A stretch of 14,819 nucleotides of DNA from the NCBI GenBank assembly GCA_023248095.1, contig JAHFFF010000026.1:1-14819 (forward strand). Direction: 5' to 3'. Numbering within the stretch: the first letter of the stretch is position 1; every line of letters starts with the position of its first letter. The notes beneath the pieces are model-generated. The model was given only the letters and a program-made list of their open reading frames with translations. It was not told where the DNA came from and ran no database searches. The stretch is from Candidatus Omnitrophota bacterium (GTDB lineage Bacteria > Omnitrophota > Gorgyraeia > 1-14-0-20-64-10). The translations under genes and the position numbers were made by a program. Of the stretch, positions 1 to 6,056 are shown in pieces.

Positions 1-1016
1 GGCGCCGCCAGCTCGGCTACGGACGGGGGGCGCGCATGACCTCGATCGAGGTGGACCGCGTGCAGATCCTCTCGGGGATGCGTTCCGGCAGGACCCTCGG
101 GTCCCCGCTGGCGCTGCAGATCATGAACAAGGACTCTTCGATCGACAAGCTGCCGGTGGTCACTCGGCCGCGGCCGGGGCACGCTGATCTGGCTGGTGCA
201 TTGAAATACGGGCACGAGGATGTCCGCAACATCTTGGAACGGGCCTCTGCGCGGGAGACGGCGGCACGGGTGGCCGTCGGTGCGGTGGCCAAGCGCCTCC
301 TGGATGAGTTCGGCGTCCAGGTGTTCAGCCACGTCGTCCGGATGGGGGGCGTGGAGGCGAAGGTGGATCGCCTGACGCCGGCGCAGATCCGCAAGCGAGC
401 CGAGGTTTCACCGCTTCGATGCGCGGATCCGAAGGCCGAGGCGCGGATGATCCGGCTGGTGGATAAGGCCAAAGCGGCCGGCGATACCATCGGCGGGACG
501 ATCGAGGTGGTGGCCTTGAACGTTCCGGTCGGGCTGGGCTCGCACGTCCAATACGACCGGAAACTGGATGCGCGGCTCGCCGGGGCGCTCATGTCCATTC
601 AGGCGATCAAAGCGGTGGAGATCGGCGCCGGCACCAGGGTTTCGGAAGTTTTCGGATCGCAGCTGCACGACCAGATCTATTATTCCAAGCAGAGGGGATT
701 CTTTCGCAAGACCGTCCGGGCGGGCGGGATCGAAGGGGGCATCACCATCGGCGGTCCGGTCATCGTGAGGATCCACATGAAGCCCCTCTCTACGCTGCGC
801 AAGCCGATGATGAGCGTGGACCTGAAGACCAAGAAACCGTTCGCCGCCACGGTGGAACGTTCCGACGTGAGCGCTGTTCCCGCTGCCGGCGTCGTGGGGG
901 AGGCGGTGACCGCCTTCGAGCTGGCCAACGCCCTCCTGGAGAAATTCGGAGGGGACAGCCTGCCGGAGGTCAAACGCAACTGGCACGGGTTCTTGGAACA
1001 AGTGAAAAGATTTTAA
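1..1016 (+). CDS. aroC: Chorismate synthase, 5' end cut by the window
   Basis: Chorismate synthase converts 5-enolpyruvylshikimate-3-phosphate to chorismate using reduced FMN, the last step of the shikimate pathway, in the cytoplasm. The reading frame is already open at base 3 and begins RRQLGYGRGARM, the conserved arginine- and glycine-rich stretch found about 40-50 residues into the family, so the true start lies left of the window; the ATG at base 36 is internal. Further signatures are RPRPGHADLAGALKYGH, the RASARETAARVA block, RKTVRAGGIEGGITIGG and the C-terminal RSDVSAVPAAGVVGEA. The Arg-Lys-Thr context and the MKPLSTLRKPMMSVD segment resemble the longer Bacillus-type enzymes more than the E. 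coli type. About 337 residues are visible of a family length near 390. It ends in TAA at 1014-1016, with no T-rich terminator after it, and is followed by a 200-bp structured gap before aroK, the preceding step but one in the same pathway. Confidence 0.97.
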   Translation, partial: RRQLGYGRGARMTSIEVDRVQILSGMRSGRTLGSPLALQIMNKDSSIDKLPVVTRPRPGHADLAGALKYGHEDVRNILERASARETAARVAVGAVAKRLLDEFGVQVFSHVVRMGGVEAKVDRLTPAQIRKRAEVSPLRCADPKAEARMIRLVDKAKAAGDTIGGTIEVVALNVPVGLGSHVQYDRKLDARLAGALMSIQAIKAVEIGAGTRVSEVFGSQLHDQIYYSKQRGFFRKTVRAGGIEGGITIGGPVIVRIHMKPLSTLRKPMMSVDLKTKKPFAATVERSDVSAVPAAGVVGEAVTAFELANALLEKFGGDSLPEVKRNWHGFLEQVKRF

Positions 1017-1054
1017 TACTTGACTCTGTTTGGTGCCATGGCCCCGCGATGGTG

Positions 1055-1066
1055 GCCCGATCGGGC
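1055..1066. repeat. 12-bp perfect palindrome next to a GGGCACTCC core
   Basis: The bases GCCCGATCGGGC form a perfect inverted repeat. The flanks GGTG on the left and ACTCC on the right can extend pairing only with a bulge. The right arm runs into GGGCACTCC (1063-1071), a core repeated with small changes at 1156-1164 and 1179-1188. I read it as the first and most diverged of three related intergenic elements. Confidence 0.5.
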
Positions 1067-1141
1067 ACTCCAGGAGGCCAAGCGGGCATGGTTCCCCAGA
1101 GATCTCAATTGAATGGGAGAGCGAGGCCGGATGATGAGTGA

Positions 1142-1164
1142 GGAATGCCACGCTGGGGCATTCC
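1142..1164. repeat. 8-bp perfect hairpin, REP-like
   Basis: GGAATGCC (1142-1149) pairs perfectly with GGCATTCC (1157-1164) around a 7-base loop, ACGCTGG. The following sequence, GAACGGTGCC, has no T run, so this is not a rho-independent terminator. The right arm contains the GGGCATTCC core shared with two neighbouring elements. It lies 53 bases upstream of the chosen aroK start and could affect the leader RNA. Confidence 0.6.
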
Positions 1165-1167
1165 GAA

Positions 1168-1188
1168 CGGTGCCCGACGGGACACTCC
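1168..1188. repeat. Imperfect hairpin, third copy of the intergenic element
   Basis: CGGTGCCCG followed by GGGACACTCCG can pair as an imperfect stem with small bulges around a two-base turn. It carries the core GGGACACTCC (1179-1188), a variant of the cores at 1063 and 1156. The left-arm GGTGCC (1169-1174) can alternatively pair with GGCACC at 1201-1206, just before aroK, giving a competing fold close to its ribosome-binding region. Confidence 0.4.
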
Positions 1189-1216
1189 GAAGCGGGGGAT
1201 GGCACCAGAGCTTGTT

Positions 1217-1723
1217 ATGAAGAACATCATCTTGGTGGGATTCATGGGGACGGGCAAATCGGCCGTCGGCAGGCTGCTGGCACAGCGGCTGAAATGGCCG
1301 TTCCTGGATCTGGATAAAAAGATCGAGAAGGATGCGGGCCGGTCCGTCGCGGAGATCTTTACTGCAGAGGGAGAGGCCGGTTTTAGGAGATTGGAGGCGA
1401 AAGCAGTGCAGGATGTGGCCGGCTTGCAATCGCACGTGATTGCTACGGGGGGCGGCGTCATGTGCGATGAGAAAAACGTGGAGACGCTGAAAGGTTCGGG
1501 GTTTCTGGTCTGTCTGACCGCCAGCCCCGAGATGATCCTGGAGAGAACGGCGCCGACCCTTTCTTCTCGGCCTTTGTTGAGCGGCGGGGATCCGCGAGAG
1601 CGGATCCAGGCCCTCTTGGCCTTGCGGACCCCTTTCTACGCGAAGGCGGATGCGACCATGGATACGACCAACCGGACGCTGCAGGACGTGGTGGAGGAGA
1701 TCTTGAAGGTGGTGAACCGATGA
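1217..1723 (+). CDS. aroK: Shikimate kinase
   Basis: Shikimate kinase transfers the gamma-phosphate of ATP to the 3-hydroxyl of shikimate, in the cytoplasm. The 168-residue product is of usual family length. It shows the Walker A loop GFMGTGKS (residues 8-15), the shikimate-binding DLD (Asp31, Asp33), FRRLE with Arg57 and Glu60, the TGGG turn (77-80), the SSRPLL lid with Arg118, and RTPFYAKAD near the end. The ATG at 1217 is chosen because family members start a few residues before the Walker A strand. An in-frame ATG at 1145 would add 24 residues that are merely translated intergenic hairpin sequence. No strong Shine-Dalgarno sequence sits at normal spacing from 1217, so the start is good by homology but not by signal. 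Its stop overlaps the dprA start as ATGA, so the two are probably translationally coupled. aroC, from the same pathway, lies directly upstream. Confidence 0.95.
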   Translation: MKNIILVGFMGTGKSAVGRLLAQRLKWPFLDLDKKIEKDAGRSVAEIFTAEGEAGFRRLEAKAVQDVAGLQSHVIATGGGVMCDEKNVETLKGSGFLVCLTASPEMILERTAPTLSSRPLLSGGDPRERIQALLALRTPFYAKADATMDTTNRTLQDVVEEILKVVNR

Positions 1724-2862
1724 ATGCTCGGGATGCGTTGATCCGGCTGAACATGATCCGCGGTCTGGGAGCGGCGACGATCCATCGCCTCTTGGAGGCC
1801 TGCGGTTCTGCGGAGGCGGCCTTCCGCCTGGATCCCGAACAGTTAAAGCTGCTCTGGGGGCGATACGCCACGCAAGAGGTTCTCGCGGAGATTCGAGAAG
1901 CGGAGGACGGGAAGGCGCTTGCCCAGGAACTCCGATGGGCCGAGAAGGAGAAGGTTCGCATCGTGACCCGTCTCGATTCCGATTATCCGGAGCTTCTCAA
2001 GCAGATTCACTCTCCGCCGCCGGTCCTTTACCTGCGAGGGACCTTGATTCCGACGGATGCAGCCGCGGTTGCCATTGTTGGCACGCGGTCCGCCACCCCT
2101 TACGGCCTGGCGCAGGCCCGGCGCTTTGGAGAGGATCTGGCCCGCTGCGGCATCACCGTCGTATCGGGTCTGGCCGAGGGAATCGATGCGGCCGGCCATG
2201 AGGGGGCGTTGAGCGCCGGCGGTCGCACCATCGCTGTGGTGGGACACGGGCTGTCAACCATCTTCCCATCACGGCATCGACCGCTGGCGGAGAGGGTTGC
2301 TCAGTCCGGCTGCGTCCTGTCGGAATTCCCGATGGGGATGCCGCCGAACAAGGAGAATTTTCCCCGGCGCAACCGGGTAATCTCCGGCTTGAGTTTTGGA
2401 GTCTTGGTGGTGGAAGCGCCGGTCCGCAGCGGGGCCCTCATCACCGCCCGGGAGGCGATGGAGCAGGGCCGCGAAGTTTTTGCGATGCCCGGCCCGGTCT
2501 CTTCGCGGCAGAGTCAGGGGACGCATGAGCTTATCAAGGACGGAGCGAGGCTGACCTCCGAGGTACGGGACGTGCTGGAGGAATTGGCCCCGCAGCTGCG
2601 GGAGGTGATTCGTCCCTCTACAGATTCCGTTCGTCCTGAGCTTGTCGAAGGACGAACGGAAGAAACACAATTGCCGTTCGGGCTGACCAAGGAGGAATCG
2701 GAAGTTTTTGAAGCCGTCCCCGTGGGGAACGGGACCAGCTTGGACGAAATTGCCCGGGATACTACACTTCAGCCCGCTCGGTTGATGTCGCTGCTGACCG
2801 GATTGGAATTGAAGGGATTGGTGAAACAGTCGGCGGGCCGCGGTTTCTCCCGCCCGGCATGA
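1720..2862 (+). CDS. dprA: DNA-processing protein DprA (Smf)
   Basis: DprA binds incoming single-stranded DNA during natural transformation and loads RecA on it; the family is also widespread in bacteria not known to be competent. The 380-residue product has an N-terminal helix-hairpin-helix/SAM-like region (about 1-70), then the Rossmann-type DprA domain with IVGTR (119-123), SGLAEGIDAAGHEG (149-162), FPRRNRVISG (214-223) and SGALITAREAMEQGREVFAMPG from residue 237, and a C-terminal winged-helix domain (about 320-378). Between the two latter domains is the segment DSVRPELVEGRTEE (302-315), which is the in-frame translation of a 37-bp palindrome at 2625-2661 and is not part of the DprA fold. 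The start overlaps the aroK stop by four bases and the stop overlaps the thiS start by four bases. The fold motifs are intact, so the gene is probably functional despite the insertion. Confidence 0.95.
   Translation: MNARDALIRLNMIRGLGAATIHRLLEACGSAEAAFRLDPEQLKLLWGRYATQEVLAEIREAEDGKALAQELRWAEKEKVRIVTRLDSDYPELLKQIHSPPPVLYLRGTLIPTDAAAVAIVGTRSATPYGLAQARRFGEDLARCGITVVSGLAEGIDAAGHEGALSAGGRTIAVVGHGLSTIFPSRHRPLAERVAQSGCVLSEFPMGMPPNKENFPRRNRVISGLSFGVLVVEAPVRSGALITAREAMEQGREVFAMPGPVSSRQSQGTHELIKDGARLTSEVRDVLEELAPQLREVIRPSTDSVRPELVEGRTEETQLPFGLTKEESEVFEAVPVGNGTSLDEIARDTTLQPARLMSLLTGLELKGLVKQSAGRGFSRPA
2625..2661. repeat. 37-bp REP-like palindrome inside dprA
   Basis: TTCCGTTCGTCCT (2625-2637) pairs perfectly with AGGACGAACGGAA (2649-2661) around the 11-base loop GAGCTTGTCGA, a 13-bp stem. 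The core CCTGAGCTTGTCGAAGG is one I recall as a recurrent dispersed palindrome in many bacterial genomes; its translations, such as RPELVEG or the antisense FDKLRTNG, recur in unrelated predicted proteins. It is in frame, contains no stop in the dprA frame, and lies in the linker between the Rossmann domain and the winged helix. Confidence 0.85.
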
Positions 2863-3059
2863 AGCTTCAGGTCAACGGCGACCCGATGGAGGTTGCCGAG
2901 GGAGCAACGCTCAGCATGTTGTTGGAACAGCTCAAGCTCAAACCGGAATTGGTGGTCGTGGAGCTGAATATGAACATCTTAAAGAGGGAGGAGTTGGCGA
3001 AGGCCCCGTTGAAGGACGGGGATCATCTGGAGATTGTCCACTTCGTGGGAGGAGGCTAG
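2859..3059 (+). CDS. thiS: ThiS/MoaD-like sulfur carrier protein
   Basis: This 66-residue protein has the length, hydrophobic pattern and ending of ThiS, the ubiquitin-like carrier that is adenylated and thiocarboxylated on its C-terminal glycine and hands sulfur to the thiazole synthase ThiG. Supporting marks are the opening MKLQVNGDPMEV beta-hairpin, LLEQLKL, the NMNILKREEL segment matching the variable loop of ThiS, LKDGDHLEIVHFVGGG and the terminal Gly-Gly. The ATG overlaps the dprA stop as ATGA, and topA begins within five bases of its stop, so it is embedded in the operon. No ThiF, ThiG or other thiamine or sulfur-transfer gene is in the window, so the partner must lie elsewhere. A carrier role in another sulfur-transfer pathway is possible; the small size favours ThiS over MoaD. 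Confidence 0.88.
   Translation: MKLQVNGDPMEVAEGATLSMLLEQLKLKPELVVVELNMNILKREELAKAPLKDGDHLEIVHFVGGG
3048..3055 (+). promoter_or_regulatory. Strong ribosome-binding site for topA
   Basis: GGAGGAGG, which also encodes the terminal glycines of ThiS, is close to a perfect Shine-Dalgarno match. It sits five bases before TTG at 3061 and eight before GTG at 3064, both in the topA frame with no ATG nearby. The eight-base spacing and commoner codon favour GTG 3064, but TTG 3061 cannot be excluded. The double use of these bases ties the thiS C-terminus to topA initiation. Confidence 0.7.
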
Positions 3060-3063
3060 ATTG

Positions 3064-5169
3064 GTGAAGGCCGAGAAGAAGGCAAAGAAACAGCCAGCCC
3101 TGGTGATCGTCGAGTCGCCGACCAAGGCAAAGACGTTGGACCGGTTCCTGGGATCTCCCTACAAGGTGATCGCTTCCCAGGGGCACGTGATGGATCTGCC
3201 GGCCAGCCAGTTCGGAGTGGACCTGGAGAACAACTTCGCTCCCAAGTACATCGTCATCTTCAAAAAGAGGAAGCTCGTCAAGGAGCTGAAGGCGACCGCT
3301 GCCAAGTTCAAGGTGCTGTACCTGGCGACCGACCCGGACCGCGAGGGAGAAGCGATTAGCGCTCACCTGGCGACGGTCCTCGGCACGGGTAAGAAGATCT
3401 ATCGGGCGGTCTTCCATGAGATTACGCCGGATGCGGTTCGGGCGGCGTTCGAGCATCCTCGGGAGGTCGATACTGACAAGGTGCAGGCTCAGCAGGCACG
3501 CAGGATCCTGGACCGCATACTCGGCTACACCCTGTCTCCGTTGCTCTGGAAGAAGGTGGGTTCGGGCCTGAGCGCCGGCCGTGTGCAGTCGGTGGTCCTT
3601 CGCTTGATCGTGGATCGGGAAAGGCAGATCCGCGCATTCGTCCCGCAGGAATACTGGCAGATTACGGCAACCCTGGCCAAGCGGGTGCCGGGTACCGAGA
3701 AAATGGTGCCGGGCACCGAGTTTACAGCGGCGCTGGAGACCGTCAACGGAAAGAAGGCGGAGCTGAAGGACGGTGAAACGGCCCAGAAGATCGTGACGGA
3801 ACTTCAGCGGGTTCCTTTTGTAGTGGCCGATGTCACCAAGAAGACGACTCAGCGGCATCCCTCTCCTCCGTTTACCACCAGCACCCTTCAGCAGAGCGCT
3901 TTCAATCGATTGGGCTTCAGCGCCGGCCGCACCATGCGGATCGCCCAGCAGCTCTACGAGGGGATTGAGCTCGGGACCGAGGGACCGGTCGGTCTCATCT
4001 CCTACATGCGAACCGATTCGGTGCAGATCTCTGCCGACGCCCAGGCCCAGGCCAAGAATTTCATCCTCAAGAATTTCGGCGAGAAGTTCCTTCCGGAATC
4101 TCCCCGCCGGTATCGTTCCCGTCGGGGGGCGCAAGAGGCTCACGAGGCGATCCGTCCGACCTCCCTCTCTCATACCCCGGAAGCGATGAAAGGTTTCTTA
4201 ACGCCGGAGCAATTCAGACTGTACGGTTTGATCTGGAACCGGTTCCTCGCCAGTCAAATGGCCTCCGCGCAGATGGAGGTGACCAGCGTGGATCTGACGG
4301 CAGGCAAATGCGGGTTCCATGCCGCCGGCACCCGGGTCCTCTTTCCCGGATTCCTTCAGGTGTTGCGCGAGGAGGAAGAGGTCAAGAAGCAGAAGGGAGA
4401 AAAAGGGGAGGGGGAGGGGCAGGAGAAGGAGGATGAGGCCAAGAGCGAAAGCCAACCGCTGCCGGAGTTGATCAAGGGAGAAAAGCTCAAGACGCTGAAG
4501 ATCGATCCCAGCCAGCACTTCACAAAACCGCCGCCCCGGTACACCGAGGCCTCGTTGGTGCGCACCATGGAGGAATTGGGGATTGGGCGCCCCTCGACGT
4601 ACGCTCCCACACTCCTGACACTCTCCACCCGTGGATACGTGAATCGCCTGGGCCGCGCCCTGGTGCCTGCGGAGTTGGGAGAGACGGTGACGGATCTGCT
4701 GTCCCAGCATTTTCCCAAGGTGCTGGAGGTGCAGTTTACCGCCAAGATGGAGGAGGAGTTGGACCAGGTGGAGGATGGAAAGCGGGAATGGGCGGACTGC
4801 GTGAAGGAGTTTTACGATCCCTTTGCCGAGGCGTTGAAGGTGGCCTCCGCTGAGATGCAATCCATGAAGCAGGACCCGGTTCCCACCAACGAGAACTGCC
4901 CGCAGTGCGGCAAGGTGATCGTCATCAAGTGGGGACGCAAGGGAAAATTCCTGAGCTGTTCCGGATTCCCCGACTGCAAATTCGCAAAGCCGATCACCAC
5001 CGGCGTGAAATGTCCTGAGCCGGGATGCGAAGGTGAACTGGTGCAGCGGCGGTCCCGGCGCGGCGTCTTCTACGGCTGCTCCAAGTTTCCAGCCTGCCGC
5101 CATATCGAGAGGACGCTGCCTGCGGCTCCTCCCTCCGCGCTCCCGGAACAGCAGACGGGCACGGACTAA
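3064..5169 (+). CDS. topA: DNA topoisomerase I (type IA)
   Basis: This enzyme relaxes negative supercoils by passing one strand through a transient break held on a tyrosine. The roughly 701-residue product has an N-terminal Toprim domain with LVIVESPTKAKT (catalytic Glu17) and TDPDREGEA (Asp90, Asp92, Glu94), QQARRILDRILGY, and the active-site Tyr314 in SYMRTDS. Two C-terminal Cys4 zinc ribbons follow: Cys612, 615, 632, 638 and Cys650, 655, 672, 678. Two departures stand out. Residues 208-219 are a VPGTE duplication encoded by two palindromes. Residues 441-463 are a Lys/Glu/Gly-rich linker encoded by a polypurine tract. Both lie in loops where the family varies. GTG 3064 is preferred to TTG 3061 on spacing from GGAGGAGG. 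The gene follows thiS with almost no gap and is 14 bases from xerC, so both would be made from the same message. Confidence 0.97.
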   Translation: MKAEKKAKKQPALVIVESPTKAKTLDRFLGSPYKVIASQGHVMDLPASQFGVDLENNFAPKYIVIFKKRKLVKELKATAAKFKVLYLATDPDREGEAISAHLATVLGTGKKIYRAVFHEITPDAVRAAFEHPREVDTDKVQAQQARRILDRILGYTLSPLLWKKVGSGLSAGRVQSVVLRLIVDRERQIRAFVPQEYWQITATLAKRVPGTEKMVPGTEFTAALETVNGKKAELKDGETAQKIVTELQRVPFVVADVTKKTTQRHPSPPFTTSTLQQSAFNRLGFSAGRTMRIAQQLYEGIELGTEGPVGLISYMRTDSVQISADAQAQAKNFILKNFGEKFLPESPRRYRSRRGAQEAHEAIRPTSLSHTPEAMKGFLTPEQFRLYGLIWNRFLASQMASAQMEVTSVDLTAGKCGFHAAGTRVLFPGFLQVLREEEEVKKQKGEKGEGEGQEKEDEAKSESQPLPELIKGEKLKTLKIDPSQHFTKPPPRYTEASLVRTMEELGIGRPSTYAPTLLTLSTRGYVNRLGRALVPAELGETVTDLLSQHFPKVLEVQFTAKMEEELDQVEDGKREWADCVKEFYDPFAEALKVASAEMQSMKQDPVPTNENCPQCGKVIVIKWGRKGKFLSCSGFPDCKFAKPITTGVKCPEPGCEGELVQRRSRRGVFYGCSKFPACRHIERTLPAAPPSALPEQQTGTD
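3684..3720. repeat. Tandem pair of GGTGCC-type palindromes inside topA
   Basis: GGTGCCGGGTACC (3684-3696) and GGTGCCGGGCACC (3705-3717) are short inverted repeats with a one-base centre; the second is perfect, the first has one arm change. Each is followed by GAG, giving a 16-bp direct repeat with one difference and a period of exactly 21 bp. They translate as VPGTEKM then VPGTEF (residues 208-219) in a beta-hairpin loop of TopA. I recall similar VPGT-coding palindromes inside other bacterial proteins. Confidence 0.75.
4391..4419 (+). repeat. 29-base polypurine tract with G-quadruplex pattern in topA
   Basis: All 29 bases are purines on the coding strand. Four G runs of 3, 4, 5 and 4 are separated by loops of 7, 1 and 1 bases, which meets the usual intramolecular G-quadruplex pattern. 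It would be present in the mRNA as well as in the coding DNA strand. It encodes the charged Lys/Glu/Gly linker of topoisomerase I, so amino-acid composition alone may explain it. Confidence 0.6.
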
Positions 5170-5183
5170 AACTCCGGCGTCGA

Positions 5184-6056
5184 ATGGACCGGTTCGTTGA
5201 GAAGTTCCTGAATTACCTGAGGATCGAACGCAACGCCTCGCCCCACACGCTGCGCAACTACGCGAAGGACCTGGCAACCTTGCGGCAGACGTTGGGTGAG
5301 CGTCCTTGGGAACAGACCGACCTGCTGGCCCTGCGGCAGTTCGTAGCGCAGCAGCGTTCCTCTGGTCTTTCCAAGGTCACCATTGCCCGACGTGTCGCGA
5401 CGATCCGCTCCTTCTTCCGGTTCTTGCACCGGGAGGGGTACGTCCCCGTCAATCCGGCGTTGGGACTGATGCGACCCAAGCAGGACCGCAAACTTCCCGC
5501 CTTCCTGAGTGTGGAGGAGACCACTCGGTTGGTGGAGGCCCCTCAGGGAGATGGCTTCGCCCCCTGCCGGGACCGGGCCATATTGGAGACCCTTTATTCA
5601 ACCGGGTTGCGCGTCAGTGAGCTGGTCGGCCTGAAGATCCGGGATGTGGATCTGATCGGGGGGACGCTGCGGACCACCGGCAAGGGCCGGAAGGAACGGA
5701 TGGTGCCGGTGGGCTCTTTCAGCATTCAGGCGATTCGCAGGTACCTCAAGACGCTGAGCCAGGTCTACAGCGATCCGGAGCGGGCCCTGTTCCAGAATCG
5801 GCTTCACGGCCGCTTGACCGACCGATCCGTCCGGCGGATCCTCAACCGGTACCTGGCGCAGATCAGCGTGAGCCTGAGGATTTCTCCGCATGCGCTGAGG
5901 CATTCCTTTGCAACCCATTTGCTGGATCGTGGAGCAGACCTCCGGTCGGTCCAGGAGCTTTTGGGGCACAGCTCCCTCACGACCACCCAGGTTTACACGC
6001 ATGTGACAACGGAGCGTTTGAAACGGGTCTATGAATCGGCTCATCCGCGTGCTTAG
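5184..6056 (+). CDS. xerC: Tyrosine recombinase XerC/XerD type
   Basis: Xer recombinases resolve chromosome dimers at dif near the septum. The 290-residue product is of usual length. It has an N-terminal SAM-like DNA-binding domain (about 1-95, with ASPHTLRNYAKDL and IRSFFRFLHREG) and a C-terminal catalytic domain with the full set of active residues: Arg143 in TGLRVSEL, Lys167 in TGKGRKER, His236 and Arg239 in HALRH, His262 in LLGHSS and the nucleophile Tyr271 in TQVYTHV. It begins 14 bases after topA with no clear Shine-Dalgarno sequence; the start is set by homology. Its last 26 bases overlap waaA. Sequence alone does not separate XerC from XerD or a single-recombinase XerA system, and no dif site is seen nearby. 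Its operonic placement and lack of flanking repeats argue for a housekeeping role and against a phage integrase. Confidence 0.93.
   Translation: MDRFVEKFLNYLRIERNASPHTLRNYAKDLATLRQTLGERPWEQTDLLALRQFVAQQRSSGLSKVTIARRVATIRSFFRFLHREGYVPVNPALGLMRPKQDRKLPAFLSVEETTRLVEAPQGDGFAPCRDRAILETLYSTGLRVSELVGLKIRDVDLIGGTLRTTGKGRKERMVPVGSFSIQAIRRYLKTLSQVYSDPERALFQNRLHGRLTDRSVRRILNRYLAQISVSLRISPHALRHSFATHLLDRGADLRSVQELLGHSSLTTTQVYTHVTTERLKRVYESAHPRA

Larger units (their letters stand above)
1017..1216. other. Structured aroC-aroK intergenic region
   Basis: This 200-bp stretch is the only real gap in the window. I see no credible gene in it. It holds three hairpin-like elements sharing a GGG(A)CAYTCC core at 1063-1071, 1156-1164 and 1179-1188. 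A TTGACT hexamer at 1020-1025 lacks a matching -10 box at normal spacing, so no promoter is called, although a promoter for the long downstream gene run would be expected here. No hairpin is followed by a T tract, so no intrinsic terminator is called. Confidence 0.7.

Noticed and set aside
1020..1025. TTGACT as a -35 promoter box after aroC
   Set aside because: The sequence 16-18 bases downstream is GC-rich with no TATAAT-like hexamer.
1142..1164. Perfect hairpin as an intrinsic terminator for aroC
   Set aside because: It is 126 bases past the aroC stop and no T run follows the stem.
1145..1216. Longer aroK start adding 24 residues (MPRWGIPNGARRDTPKRG...)
   Set aside because: The added residues translate the intergenic hairpins and precede the normal Walker A strand; ATG 1217 fits the family N-terminus.
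2938..4173. 411-codon open frame on the minus strand opposite topA
   Set aside because: It lies antisense to a fully supported topA; its composition (Arg-, Leu-, Gly- and His-rich) shows no family motif and is typical of shadow frames in GC-rich DNA. The same reasoning removes the minus-strand frames at 4198-5277, 408-1205, 10364-11140 and 11162-11929.
5184..6056. XerC-like gene as a phage or island integrase
   Set aside because: Length, motif set and tight operon placement fit a housekeeping Xer recombinase; no attachment-site repeats, tRNA or phage genes are nearby.
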